41,681 nt of DNA from Nitrosomonas sp. GTDB taxonomy: Bacteria; Pseudomonadota; Gammaproteobacteria; Burkholderiales; Nitrosomonadaceae. Made by a program: the position numbers and the translations under genes. Every line of letters starts with the position of its first letter. Positions within the stretch are counted from its first letter, which is position 1. Location: positions 1-41,681 of the forward strand of contig JAJSDU010000024.1 of the NCBI GenBank assembly GCA_028577615.1, read 5' to 3'. A model generated the notes under the pieces. It was not told the DNA's origin. It searched no databases and saw only the letters and a program-made list of their open reading frames with translations. Below are positions 16,240-24,246 of the stretch, piece after piece.

Positions 16240-16647
16240 GTGAACAAATTAACGATCTTCAGAAAAGATGATCTTAAAAGGATCATAGAAGAAGCAACCA
16301 TCGACCAGACAGACGATCAATGGATAGAAGTTTTCTTGAAAGGAGCGTCAAATCTGATCGGTTCAAATCCGATAATCTACCGCTCATTTGGCCCGTTTTG
16401 GTGGGTTCTAAAAAAATATCTGCAAGATGAAAATCTTAATTCCGGTGAGCCGGTAGACACTGACGTATTTAATCAGATCACCATGGGAGAAAAGATTCTT
16501 GATATAGCGGCCGCTTATGCGTATCACGACATAACCACAAAAGACATGACAGCAACGCAATCGACTAGAACCATTGAATCAGACGACGGAACAATCGATT
16601 ACACATTGATTGATGAAGAAATGGAAGCAATCATTGCATTCAAGTGA
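16240..16647 (+). CDS. lone plus-strand hypothetical gene (135 aa), moron-like
   Basis: GTG 16240 with AAGGA 10 bases upstream. The product is acidic and helical (MNKLTIFRKDDLKRIIEE); residues about 30-55 contain FLKGASNLIGSN and SFGPFWWVLKKYL. No known domain. It sits against the direction of the flanking late genes and is followed at once by its own terminator. A TTGACA box at 16158-16163 lies upstream, with only a weak -10. This arrangement is that of a moron expressed in the lysogen. Confidence 0.7.
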   Translation: MNKLTIFRKDDLKRIIEEATIDQTDDQWIEVFLKGASNLIGSNPIIYRSFGPFWWVLKKYLQDENLNSGEPVDTDVFNQITMGEKILDIAAAYAYHDITTKDMTATQSTRTIESDDGTIDYTLIDEEMEAIIAFK

Positions 16648-16650
16648 AAA

Positions 16651-16680
16651 AACGGAGCTTTTTTAGCCCCGTTTTGCTTT
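16651..16680. terminator. bidirectional terminator between convergent genes
   Basis: AACGGAGC (16651-16658) pairs with GCCCCGTT (16666-16673) with one mismatch. A-run before and T-runs after allow termination in both directions. It serves the 16240 gene on plus and the giant gene on minus. Confidence 0.7.
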
Positions 16681-16685
16681 TTGCT

Positions 16686-19600
16686 TTACTTCAAGGCCTC
16701 ATAAAGAGCCTCAATATCGGTTCCTGATGGCACGCGCCATGTGTTATCGCCATATTTCCGATCACCTTTAGGTAGGTCTGATGAATATTTAATACCCAGG
16801 AAGCGCGCATCGAATTTTTTCTTAAGAGGATTCTCTGCGCCAGCGAGCCTGTCTTTAAGAGTCCAGCCACTGTCTTTCATCCAGAAAGCATCATATGGTT
16901 GCAACGTAATCTTTTCCCAGCGGGTTGCGATTTGCACAACCTCTGTGTTGTAAAACACATCGATCCCAAGCGCTTTAAATCTATCCTTTAAATCTTGCGG
17001 TATTTCTCGATAGCCGGGAACAGACTTTAATGCCGCTTCTTTGACTAATTGCTCTTCATGTTCCAGTTGACGCACAACTTCACGCAGATTACTTATTTTT
17101 GCAGAAGTTACCTCTTTTGTTATGCGTTCGATCTCATCAAAATTAATAAACTCATTTTCCTTCATCCATGATTTAATTTTCACAATAATGGATTGATATG
17201 GACTATCCTCGTAATAAGAGTAACCAAGATTGCGTATTATCGCGTTCACCGCCTCTTTGTCAGAAACAGGCATATCCTTCTTGATGACCTCATCCATTGC
17301 TGAAACAGCTTGAATCCTAATGTCTTCAGGTTGAGCCGTTTTTAGTTTGGAAAGCAAGTTTGATTCCCAGGAATCGCCAAATATTGCGGGCATAAAATCT
17401 TTGAAATACACGGAATTGATTCCGCCAGTACCTTGACGCGACTTCTTGTACTCTTCGATCAATGCAGATTGTAATTTCCTGTCATTTTTATCAGGATAAA
17501 TTGCATTATTCTTTGTTACCCAGTATTTTCCTGAGCTCCATATTATCTCACCACCATCTGCGTAATACAGGAAGCCGTCCGACTGAATTTTATCGAAATT
17601 GTTGAAGAAGAAATCCTTGTCGACCTCCGCAAACTCCTTAAATACATGTTGTTTATTTAACCATTTCATGCGCTCCATTTCATCTGGAGCCAGCTTGACT
17701 TCTACAGCGAAATCCAACAATTTGTCTGCGTTGTAAGTGCCATAAGTGTTCCCAATAATGGCCTCCACGGTAATATTCCTGCCCGGCACATCTATTTCCG
17801 TCACTCTGGAAATTTGTTCGCGGTTATTGCGATCAAACTTAAAAACACTGCCGATGGTTATCAGCATACGCTTGCCGGTAAACATGATGGATTCTGGCGC
17901 ATCAAGAAGCGCAGCACCAAATGGCAACTCGCCTTTCTTTTCAATACCCTTCAGGAACGCCGTGATTTGCCGTTTCTGAGCTTCGGCATCAGACTGTTTT
18001 TTGGTATAAGTCGCCTCGACTCTACCAACCTTATTTCTTGCTGCGGCAACTGATAATTCAGCGCGATCAATATCTTCTTTTGATGCGCCTTCTGCTTTCA
18101 AACGTTCAAATCTGGTAATCGCTTTTTCGATATCTTTTTGAGCATCGGAAATAGCTTTTGCTTTGTGCGTCTCAAAACTTGCCAGAAAATTAACGGCCAT
18201 AGATAACTGGCCGAGCTTGATCTTGGCGGTATTGTTACGCCGGTCCCTATCCTCGGCTTCTTTTTTTACCTTCATTTCAGCCATGGTTTTGAGAAATTCT
18301 TCGCGGTCATCGGACAACAAAGCAGCTTGCTCGATAGCGCCCATAGCCTCGGCATTTTCAGCACTATCGTTTTCTGCGTTGCGGTCCATCAACGCCGCAA
18401 TCCAATTTCCTTTGTTTTTTAGCAGGTCCAGCCGGTATTCATCAAATGAGCCTTTGGCCTGATAATAATAAACCCGCACTTCAGATCGGGTATTGCCTTG
18501 TCTTACGCCGCGCCCGTTTCGTTGTTGCAAGCTGGCTGGATTCCAGGGCAGCGTCAGATGATGGATGGCCGAAGTACCTTTTTGCAGGTTTACTCCTACT
18601 TCGGCTTTTTTGTTGGCAACAATGATCCTAACTTCGCCACGGTTAAAAGCATCGGAGATTTGTTGCAGTTTTTCTCCAGCCGCAGTGTCTGCATTAATGA
18701 TGGAGACCTGATCGGCCGTAACAGGGAGATGATTCGTTATGAGTCGCAATAACTTGGCGTGCTGGCTTTTTTCCTCGGTAAACACCAATTGCTTTCCGCT
18801 GGAATCCAACTCCGCACGCATGTTTTCTATTAATTTTGCATACTTGGGGCGCAATGGATGGCTGACATAATCAATCTTGAACTTGGTTATTCTGGAATCG
18901 ACATATTCAGCATATATTTCAGGCGTAATGTAGCTGATCGTATCGCCTTTTGCGGCATATTTGGATTCTTTTTTTACATCAATGGTTACGATATTATCGC
19001 CTTCTTTTTTGCTGCCCTTCAGTTTTTTGAGCTCTCCGGTCTCTTCATCTTCAACGAAAGATTGGCTTAGCTGATCAGGTAAATCTGAGATTAAGGCATC
19101 CAGCTTTCCTTGATCTTCATGCTTGAATAAATATGTTGCTACGCCATAATACATATCAACATCGGTTGTAACCCTGTCCATGTCTCGCAAAACGGCAAAC
19201 ATCGGCCTCGCCTTGCCGTTTTTAACATTCTCCGGATTGCCAGCGGCTTTCGCTTCTTCGCGTAATTGCAGATACAGATCATGCTGATCACTGGTCATTT
19301 CAAGTTGATCGATCATTTCAACTGCTGATGGCAATTTCATGACGCTGCCATCGGGGTCAACATCTTTAGGTCCGCGCATCAATGCGTAGCGATGGAACAG
19401 CCCACGCAGAGCATTAAGGTTCTTGAACCCAGCCAACCCTTCGCGCTTTTCGACAGATCCCCTGACCGTAAGCTTATCAACATCTTGAATAATGCCGAAC
19501 TGGCGCACAAAATCATCAGGGGTATGGATGCCAATGCGCTCAAACTCGGATTGATCAATCACCAGGGACAGCATGTTGAATATTTCTATCGGACTGTTGG

Positions 19601-22600
19601 CTACGGGCGTGGCGGTTAGCAAAATAGCGCCCTTACCATCGTATTTGTCACGCAACCACGCCGTTTTCATGGCCATATCAGTAGCACGCTGAGAGACGGC
19701 GGCATTCGGCAAATAGGCTAGTTTGGCAGTATCTCCGTCCTGGATTTTATAGCTGTTGCGGAATTGATGCGCCTCATCAACGATAACTCGATCAAATCCC
19801 ATGTCTTCAAAATACGGGTACTCATCCTTTTTGATGCCGCCTTCATCGGAGAATTGACCGCGAATGCGATCTTGATTTTTGGCATCGTTGTAAGACTTGG
19901 ATTTCTCTTCGGCGTCATCACCATTCTTAGCAAACATTTTCTTCATTTCCGCTTTGCTCATCATGGATTTTTTAACCCACTTTCCAGCATAGCCAAGCCG
20001 GGTTTCTTCGCGCAAAGGGATATCCTTGAATTTCTCCTGCGTCATAATGACGATTGACTTATCAGTGTGCGGTATCAAGTGCATTTTTGTATACACTTCA
20101 TCCTTGTCTTCCTTGCGCAAAACGTCCTGATATTCAATTTGCCCGGTAAATTTATTGACCTTTGGCTGTCCGTTTTCATCCAGAACCGGCTCTTGTTTAA
20201 TTTCACCTGTTTTGGAATCGCGTACCGGATCAAAGCCGACAAACATCACATCATTATGATCGCCGTAAAGCGCTTTTGACTCCATGTACCAGTTTGCCAG
20301 AACCGAATTGGGCACAACGATGCAATGCTTTTTAGATCGCCCCATTTGACGATCATAGGCGCTCAAAGCCAGTGCACTGGACGTGTTGTGCGTAACAATA
20401 AATTCATCAGTAATATATAAATGTGATGGATGATCAATGCTAATACATTGAGCTTCGGCTAAGCCGATACTCTCAATTTTTGTAAAAAACCTAACTGGCT
20501 GATACTTAGTTTTTGGCTTAACCTTTTCAGCTTTTCTTTTTAGCTTGAATGGATTTGTTTTAGACGGAATACGCATGGAAACAGTAAATGCCTCTTTACC
20601 CTTGCGCCTCTCATCATTGTGCGTGTAAGTTGGGATTTTGCTGGACTGCCAGGCAATACCGCCCAAACTTTGAACCAAATGAACAACGCCATCAGCAAGT
20701 AATTTTGATGTGCTTGTGAATTGAACAGTTATACCGTCTTTGCTGACATGCCCATCCGTATCCATTAAGCCGCGCAACAACTCTAATCTCTGATTGGCAG
20801 AGCCAAACTTATAAATGTCTGGAATGAACTTTTCGTGCGAACCAAGTCCGTCAAGCCCCAGAGTTCTCAATTGCGCTTTTACAAAATTCTCGACATTGCC
20901 GCCGATATTTCCTTGGGAAATTGAATAAGATGGTGATCTATTGGCTAACGAATTTACTTTTTTAACTTCAACACCAATTGATTTTTCTGAAATGATTTTC
21001 GCTACGCGCTCCGCTATTTCATCGTCGCCAGGGGTAAAAGTAACACCACCATTTCTGAAACAACCGTCGCCCAACAAAACCCCTATGACATAAGGATCGA
21101 TTGCAAAATCAATCACATCAAAATCAGCCGGAGAAACAAGCGGAATTGCATGATTTTTCTGCGTTTGGTAAATCAGGGTATCTTTTATTTCAGACAGAGA
21201 TTTGACACTCCCATGGAACGACAATTCCTTCCCATTTCGCTTGTGGTAGCGTTCGTTTTTACGATCCTTTTCTGTTTTAGTGAGCCACAGGTGTTCGTCG
21301 CAGCAGCGTGTTTTAGAGCCATCACTAAACATTACTTCAAATATTTCCTTTTTGCCTTGCGGAAATACGCCAGTAACAGGAACGCGCGAACCATCGGCAG
21401 AAATAACAAGGTCGCCAACCTTAATATCACCCATTAAAACCCATCCATTGGGAGTCAGCACTTTAGCGTCGAGCGGTTGAGCCTTGCCCAAACCAACATC
21501 AAACCCAAGAATTCCAGTGCCTTCCTCAGAGAGTTGCCGCACACCTTGATTCTGGTACCAGTGCAATTTGATCTTGCCTGACATTCCTTTGATCCCAAGA
21601 TCATTGCTGTCATACTCAGGTTTCACATAATTGTTAAATGTGATGTTGTAAGTACGCTCGATTTCTTGAAAATCAGCGTGAGATTGCATGAAATACTTGA
21701 ATTGCTCTTCCAGATCGTTGACTCGCGCCCTCAGGTCTGCAATACGATCCCTACCCTCCTCTTCTGTTTTGGATAACCGGTAGCTTATGCTTTGCCCATT
21801 CATGTAGTACTCAAGCTGCCTGGCAAACACATCCCGTTTGCGCTGCCCCGCATCGATTTTCCATGTTCCTGTTACATCGGCTGTATCATTGTTTACCTCG
21901 AAGCCCATGTACACTTCACCGGTTTCAGATTCCTTCTCCACATCTTCAATTCGAGAATAACTGAAACGGTAGCCGCTTTTTTCCAAAAATTCGCGCTTAT
22001 ACTTCTGGTCATACCATTTATCTCGCAGACCGAATGAAATATCTTCAATGCTTGTGCGCCTGACCTTGGATAGCATCAAATCAATGGTCTTTTGGTATTT
22101 ATCCTTGATTCTCAGATCCGTCTCTCCGTCCATGACGCTCTGAATGTCAGCGCATTTTTTGTAGATTTCGCCATTGCAGTAATCTTTGGTAGTTGAGATA
22201 AAACCTGCTGGCGTGAACACGATACCGTCAATATCGGCAATATCACCAAGCGATTCTATGTTGCGACCGCCTTTGTATAACCGTTTCAGATCATCCAGAG
22301 TAACATCAGAAAGCCCTTCTCTTTGAAAATAAGAAACGATAGATAATGGCTCTTCTGCGTTATAACCGGACGCATCTTCAATACCATCCTTGATGATGCT
22401 GGATACACCCCCTTTCTTGTCTATTGCCTGAAGGAATGATCCAAAATAGCGAGCTTGTTCGCCCTCCAACACAAACCCTTTGATTGAACTTGGATGGCCA
22501 TATTTTTTGAACTCTCGCTCTAACAGTGATCTGACATGCTCACGGTCTGCGCTATCGGTATCACGGTTGTTTGCTCTGGCAATGTATTTGGTAACCAATG

Positions 22601-24113
22601 AACCAAGCAATGAACCGCGGTAGGCTTGTTCGCGCAAAGAATCCAACGGTTGTGACTTGGCAAATAAAATAGCTTGCGTTTGCTGGCTATTGAATAGGTT
22701 TGGGTAGGTTGAGAATGCATTAATTGCCTGCTGGTAAGTGATAGACAGCATGGATTCAGGGCTTTTTAGAATCTCCGCCAGGTCATCCAATGTGGCAGCG
22801 CCAAACTTGTTTTTATCAATGCCATTTGCATGGTCTGCGGTATAAGCAACCTCGCTCCAAGCGCCATTCTCGAGCACATGCTCTTTGCCGTTGATGATCC
22901 TGCGATCACCCTCCGCATAGTAGTTAATGACAGGAGCCACGCTATCCAGCATAACCCAGTCAATGCGTGAGTCGAATTTAATTGCCAGGGAACGCCTCAA
23001 GGATTCATCTGTCATGCCTTCTTCAGCAATGACTTGCTCCATTGGCCTGAAGTCGTCTTTATTGGGCGGAACATACTGCCCCTTAATAAATCGCTTACCT
23101 TCACCCAGCCAGTATTTGCCCTTGATAAATTCATCCCACAGAACGTTTGCAGACCTTAAAGTGTCCGCAGTGTAACCATCTATTTTGTCTAACAAATCAG
23201 TGGAATGTTTGCGTAGAACAATAATGTCAGTCACAACATCGGTGCCTTGCTTGCCGAAGGTTTTTGATGGCAGTTTGTGCCCACCAAGGAATTCCGCCTT
23301 GCGGCTTATTTCTGCACGGAATTTCTTCCACGGTTCAGTAACATTCCCCATCACTCTGGTAGGTACTACCAAGGCAATCAAGCCGCCAGGGCGTGTTTTA
23401 TCGATGACCCGGCTGATAAAGTAACGCTCAATGTATTTTTCTTTTTTGTATTGCGGGTCATCATTAGCAGACGGTCCGCGCACATCACCAAAAGGAACAT
23501 TACCTACCACGCCATCGAAGTGATTATCTGGAGTGGCAACCGCCAGCTTTTCAAATGACTGATTGAGAATCTTATCTTCCGGATGCAGTATTTGATTGAC
23601 TGTTGAGGATACGGGGTCAATCTCTGTGCCAGTAATTACCGTTCCTCTTGGTTTGGTAGCGCTAAACACACCAGAACCAGTTGATGGTTCGAGAGTGTTG
23701 CCATTCTCAAAGCCATTCTCTTTGAGCAAATCCCACATACCCTCAGCCACAGGTGTCGGGGTATAGTATTCGTACTGACTGTTATCAGATAAACCTCCCT
23801 TGCCTGAATATTGTTTCAGCAGATCAATTTCTTCTGAGGTGAGCGTTTTTGGATCTTTGCCAGCATTGACTTGATCGACGATTGAGGCGACTTGCGCATT
23901 GATTTTTTCGCGGGTCTTGATGCCGCTTGATTGCAGTCCGAATGTTGCGCCTGATTCTTGCTGATTGCCACCCACCAAACCAAGCTTGATCATAGCTTCT
24001 GATTTTGTCTTTTGCGCCTGACGTTTTGCGACAAACGACGGATTCCCAGAAAGGATTTTGTTTTGTTCTAATATCGTGTTTTGGATAGCTCTTTTTTCTG
24101 CAAATGAAATCAT
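16686..24113 (-). CDS. DarB-like N6-adenine methyltransferase / SNF2-type helicase, intein-interrupted (2475 aa)
   Basis: N-terminal methyltransferase: motif I LEPSTGSG (about 141-148) and motif IV NVPF (205-208, a variant NPPF). Helicase motif I DVGLGK lies at 872-877 with its Thr displaced to 1244 by an intein (878-1243). DEAH is at about 1446, LLTATP at about 1498 and NGRGVRQGNTR at about 1863. A long coiled and alpha/beta C-terminus follows. The spliced product would be 2109 residues. The layout matches phage P1 DarB, a virion-packaged antirestriction protein of 2255 residues. ATG 24113 is preceded by AGGAC next to an inverted repeat. The methyltransferase half may be catalytically altered, given Val in NVPF. 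Confidence 0.88.
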   Translation of the reverse strand: MISFAEKRAIQNTILEQNKILSGNPSFVAKRQAQKTKSEAMIKLGLVGGNQQESGATFGLQSSGIKTREKINAQVASIVDQVNAGKDPKTLTSEEIDLLKQYSGKGGLSDNSQYEYYTPTPVAEGMWDLLKENGFENGNTLEPSTGSGVFSATKPRGTVITGTEIDPVSSTVNQILHPEDKILNQSFEKLAVATPDNHFDGVVGNVPFGDVRGPSANDDPQYKKEKYIERYFISRVIDKTRPGGLIALVVPTRVMGNVTEPWKKFRAEISRKAEFLGGHKLPSKTFGKQGTDVVTDIIVLRKHSTDLLDKIDGYTADTLRSANVLWDEFIKGKYWLGEGKRFIKGQYVPPNKDDFRPMEQVIAEEGMTDESLRRSLAIKFDSRIDWVMLDSVAPVINYYAEGDRRIINGKEHVLENGAWSEVAYTADHANGIDKNKFGAATLDDLAEILKSPESMLSITYQQAINAFSTYPNLFNSQQTQAILFAKSQPLDSLREQAYRGSLLGSLVTKYIARANNRDTDSADREHVRSLLEREFKKYGHPSSIKGFVLEGEQARYFGSFLQAIDKKGGVSSIIKDGIEDASGYNAEEPLSIVSYFQREGLSDVTLDDLKRLYKGGRNIESLGDIADIDGIVFTPAGFISTTKDYCNGEIYKKCADIQSVMDGETDLRIKDKYQKTIDLMLSKVRRTSIEDISFGLRDKWYDQKYKREFLEKSGYRFSYSRIEDVEKESETGEVYMGFEVNNDTADVTGTWKIDAGQRKRDVFARQLEYYMNGQSISYRLSKTEEEGRDRIADLRARVNDLEEQFKYFMQSHADFQEIERTYNITFNNYVKPEYDSNDLGIKGMSGKIKLHWYQNQGVRQLSEEGTGILGFDVGLGKAQPLDAKVLTPNGWVLMGDIKVGDLVISADGSRVPVTGVFPQGKKEIFEVMFSDGSKTRCCDEHLWLTKTEKDRKNERYHKRNGKELSFHGSVKSLSEIKDTLIYQTQKNHAIPLVSPADFDVIDFAIDPYVIGVLLGDGCFRNGGVTFTPGDDEIAERVAKIISEKSIGVEVKKVNSLANRSPSYSISQGNIGGNVENFVKAQLRTLGLDGLGSHEKFIPDIYKFGSANQRLELLRGLMDTDGHVSKDGITVQFTSTSKLLADGVVHLVQSLGGIAWQSSKIPTYTHNDERRKGKEAFTVSMRIPSKTNPFKLKRKAEKVKPKTKYQPVRFFTKIESIGLAEAQCISIDHPSHLYITDEFIVTHNTSSALALSAYDRQMGRSKKHCIVVPNSVLANWYMESKALYGDHNDVMFVGFDPVRDSKTGEIKQEPVLDENGQPKVNKFTGQIEYQDVLRKEDKDEVYTKMHLIPHTDKSIVIMTQEKFKDIPLREETRLGYAGKWVKKSMMSKAEMKKMFAKNGDDAEEKSKSYNDAKNQDRIRGQFSDEGGIKKDEYPYFEDMGFDRVIVDEAHQFRNSYKIQDGDTAKLAYLPNAAVSQRATDMAMKTAWLRDKYDGKGAILLTATPVANSPIEIFNMLSLVIDQSEFERIGIHTPDDFVRQFGIIQDVDKLTVRGSVEKREGLAGFKNLNALRGLFHRYALMRGPKDVDPDGSVMKLPSAVEMIDQLEMTSDQHDLYLQLREEAKAAGNPENVKNGKARPMFAVLRDMDRVTTDVDMYYGVATYLFKHEDQGKLDALISDLPDQLSQSFVEDEETGELKKLKGSKKEGDNIVTIDVKKESKYAAKGDTISYITPEIYAEYVDSRITKFKIDYVSHPLRPKYAKLIENMRAELDSSGKQLVFTEEKSQHAKLLRLITNHLPVTADQVSIINADTAAGEKLQQISDAFNRGEVRIIVANKKAEVGVNLQKGTSAIHHLTLPWNPASLQQRNGRGVRQGNTRSEVRVYYYQAKGSFDEYRLDLLKNKGNWIAALMDRNAENDSAENAEAMGAIEQAALLSDDREEFLKTMAEMKVKKEAEDRDRRNNTAKIKLGQLSMAVNFLASFETHKAKAISDAQKDIEKAITRFERLKAEGASKEDIDRAELSVAAARNKVGRVEATYTKKQSDAEAQKRQITAFLKGIEKKGELPFGAALLDAPESIMFTGKRMLITIGSVFKFDRNNREQISRVTEIDVPGRNITVEAIIGNTYGTYNADKLLDFAVEVKLAPDEMERMKWLNKQHVFKEFAEVDKDFFFNNFDKIQSDGFLYYADGGEIIWSSGKYWVTKNNAIYPDKNDRKLQSALIEEYKKSRQGTGGINSVYFKDFMPAIFGDSWESNLLSKLKTAQPEDIRIQAVSAMDEVIKKDMPVSDKEAVNAIIRNLGYSYYEDSPYQSIIVKIKSWMKENEFINFDEIERITKEVTSAKISNLREVVRQLEHEEQLVKEAALKSVPGYREIPQDLKDRFKALGIDVFYNTEVVQIATRWEKITLQPYDAFWMKDSGWTLKDRLAGAENPLKKKFDARFLGIKYSSDLPKGDRKYGDNTWRVPSGTDIEALYEALK
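20385..21482 (-). other. class 3 intein with LAGLIDADG endonuclease domain, in the DarB-like helicase
   Basis: 366 in-frame codons split helicase motif I between Lys and Thr (GLGK/TSS). The segment begins AQPLDAKVLTPNGW and ends IVTHN before Thr+1. Residue 1 is Ala, so class 1 chemistry is impossible. The class 3 triad is present: Trp66 two residues after block B His64 (DEHLW), Cys346 at block F position 4 (AQCISID) and Thr364 before the penultimate His365-Asn366. Endonuclease motifs are VIGVLLGDG (132-140) and LLRGLMDTDG (235-244) with acidic Asp139 and Asp243. The endonuclease looks intact. The Deinococcus Snf2 intein is, from memory, a class 3 intein in a related helicase. Confidence 0.93.
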
Positions 24114-24125
24114 TGGTAACGTCCT

Positions 24126-24151
24126 GATGATGGCAATTTATGACCATCATC
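24126..24151 (-). promoter_or_regulatory. inverted repeat next to the start of the DarB-like gene
   Basis: GATGATGG (24126-24133) and CCATCATC (24144-24151) are perfect 8-base inverted repeats around a 10-base spacer. The repeat abuts the AGGAC ribosome site of the 24113 gene. It could be an operator or an RNA hairpin that controls translation. Confidence 0.5.
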
Positions 24152-24191
24152 ATAGAGACGCTACAGCCCTCAATTTGCTTGGTTTTCCGGG

Positions 24192-24221
24192 CAAAAATAA
24201 AGCCCCGGTTTAGTGGGGCTT
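24192..24221 (-). terminator. terminator after the 829-residue polyvalent gene
   Basis: AAGCCCC (24200-24206) and GGGGCTT (24215-24221) form a 7-bp stem with an 8-base loop. On the minus strand it is followed by TATTTTTG. It separates the polyvalent operon from the DarB-like gene, which therefore needs its own promoter. Confidence 0.75.
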
Positions 24222-24246
24222 GTGTGAAGTTTCTGGTAGATATTCT

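Noticed and set aside
20385-21482. Stand-alone homing endonuclease or group I intron
   Set aside because: The segment is in frame with both halves of the helicase and has all splicing blocks, so it is an intein.
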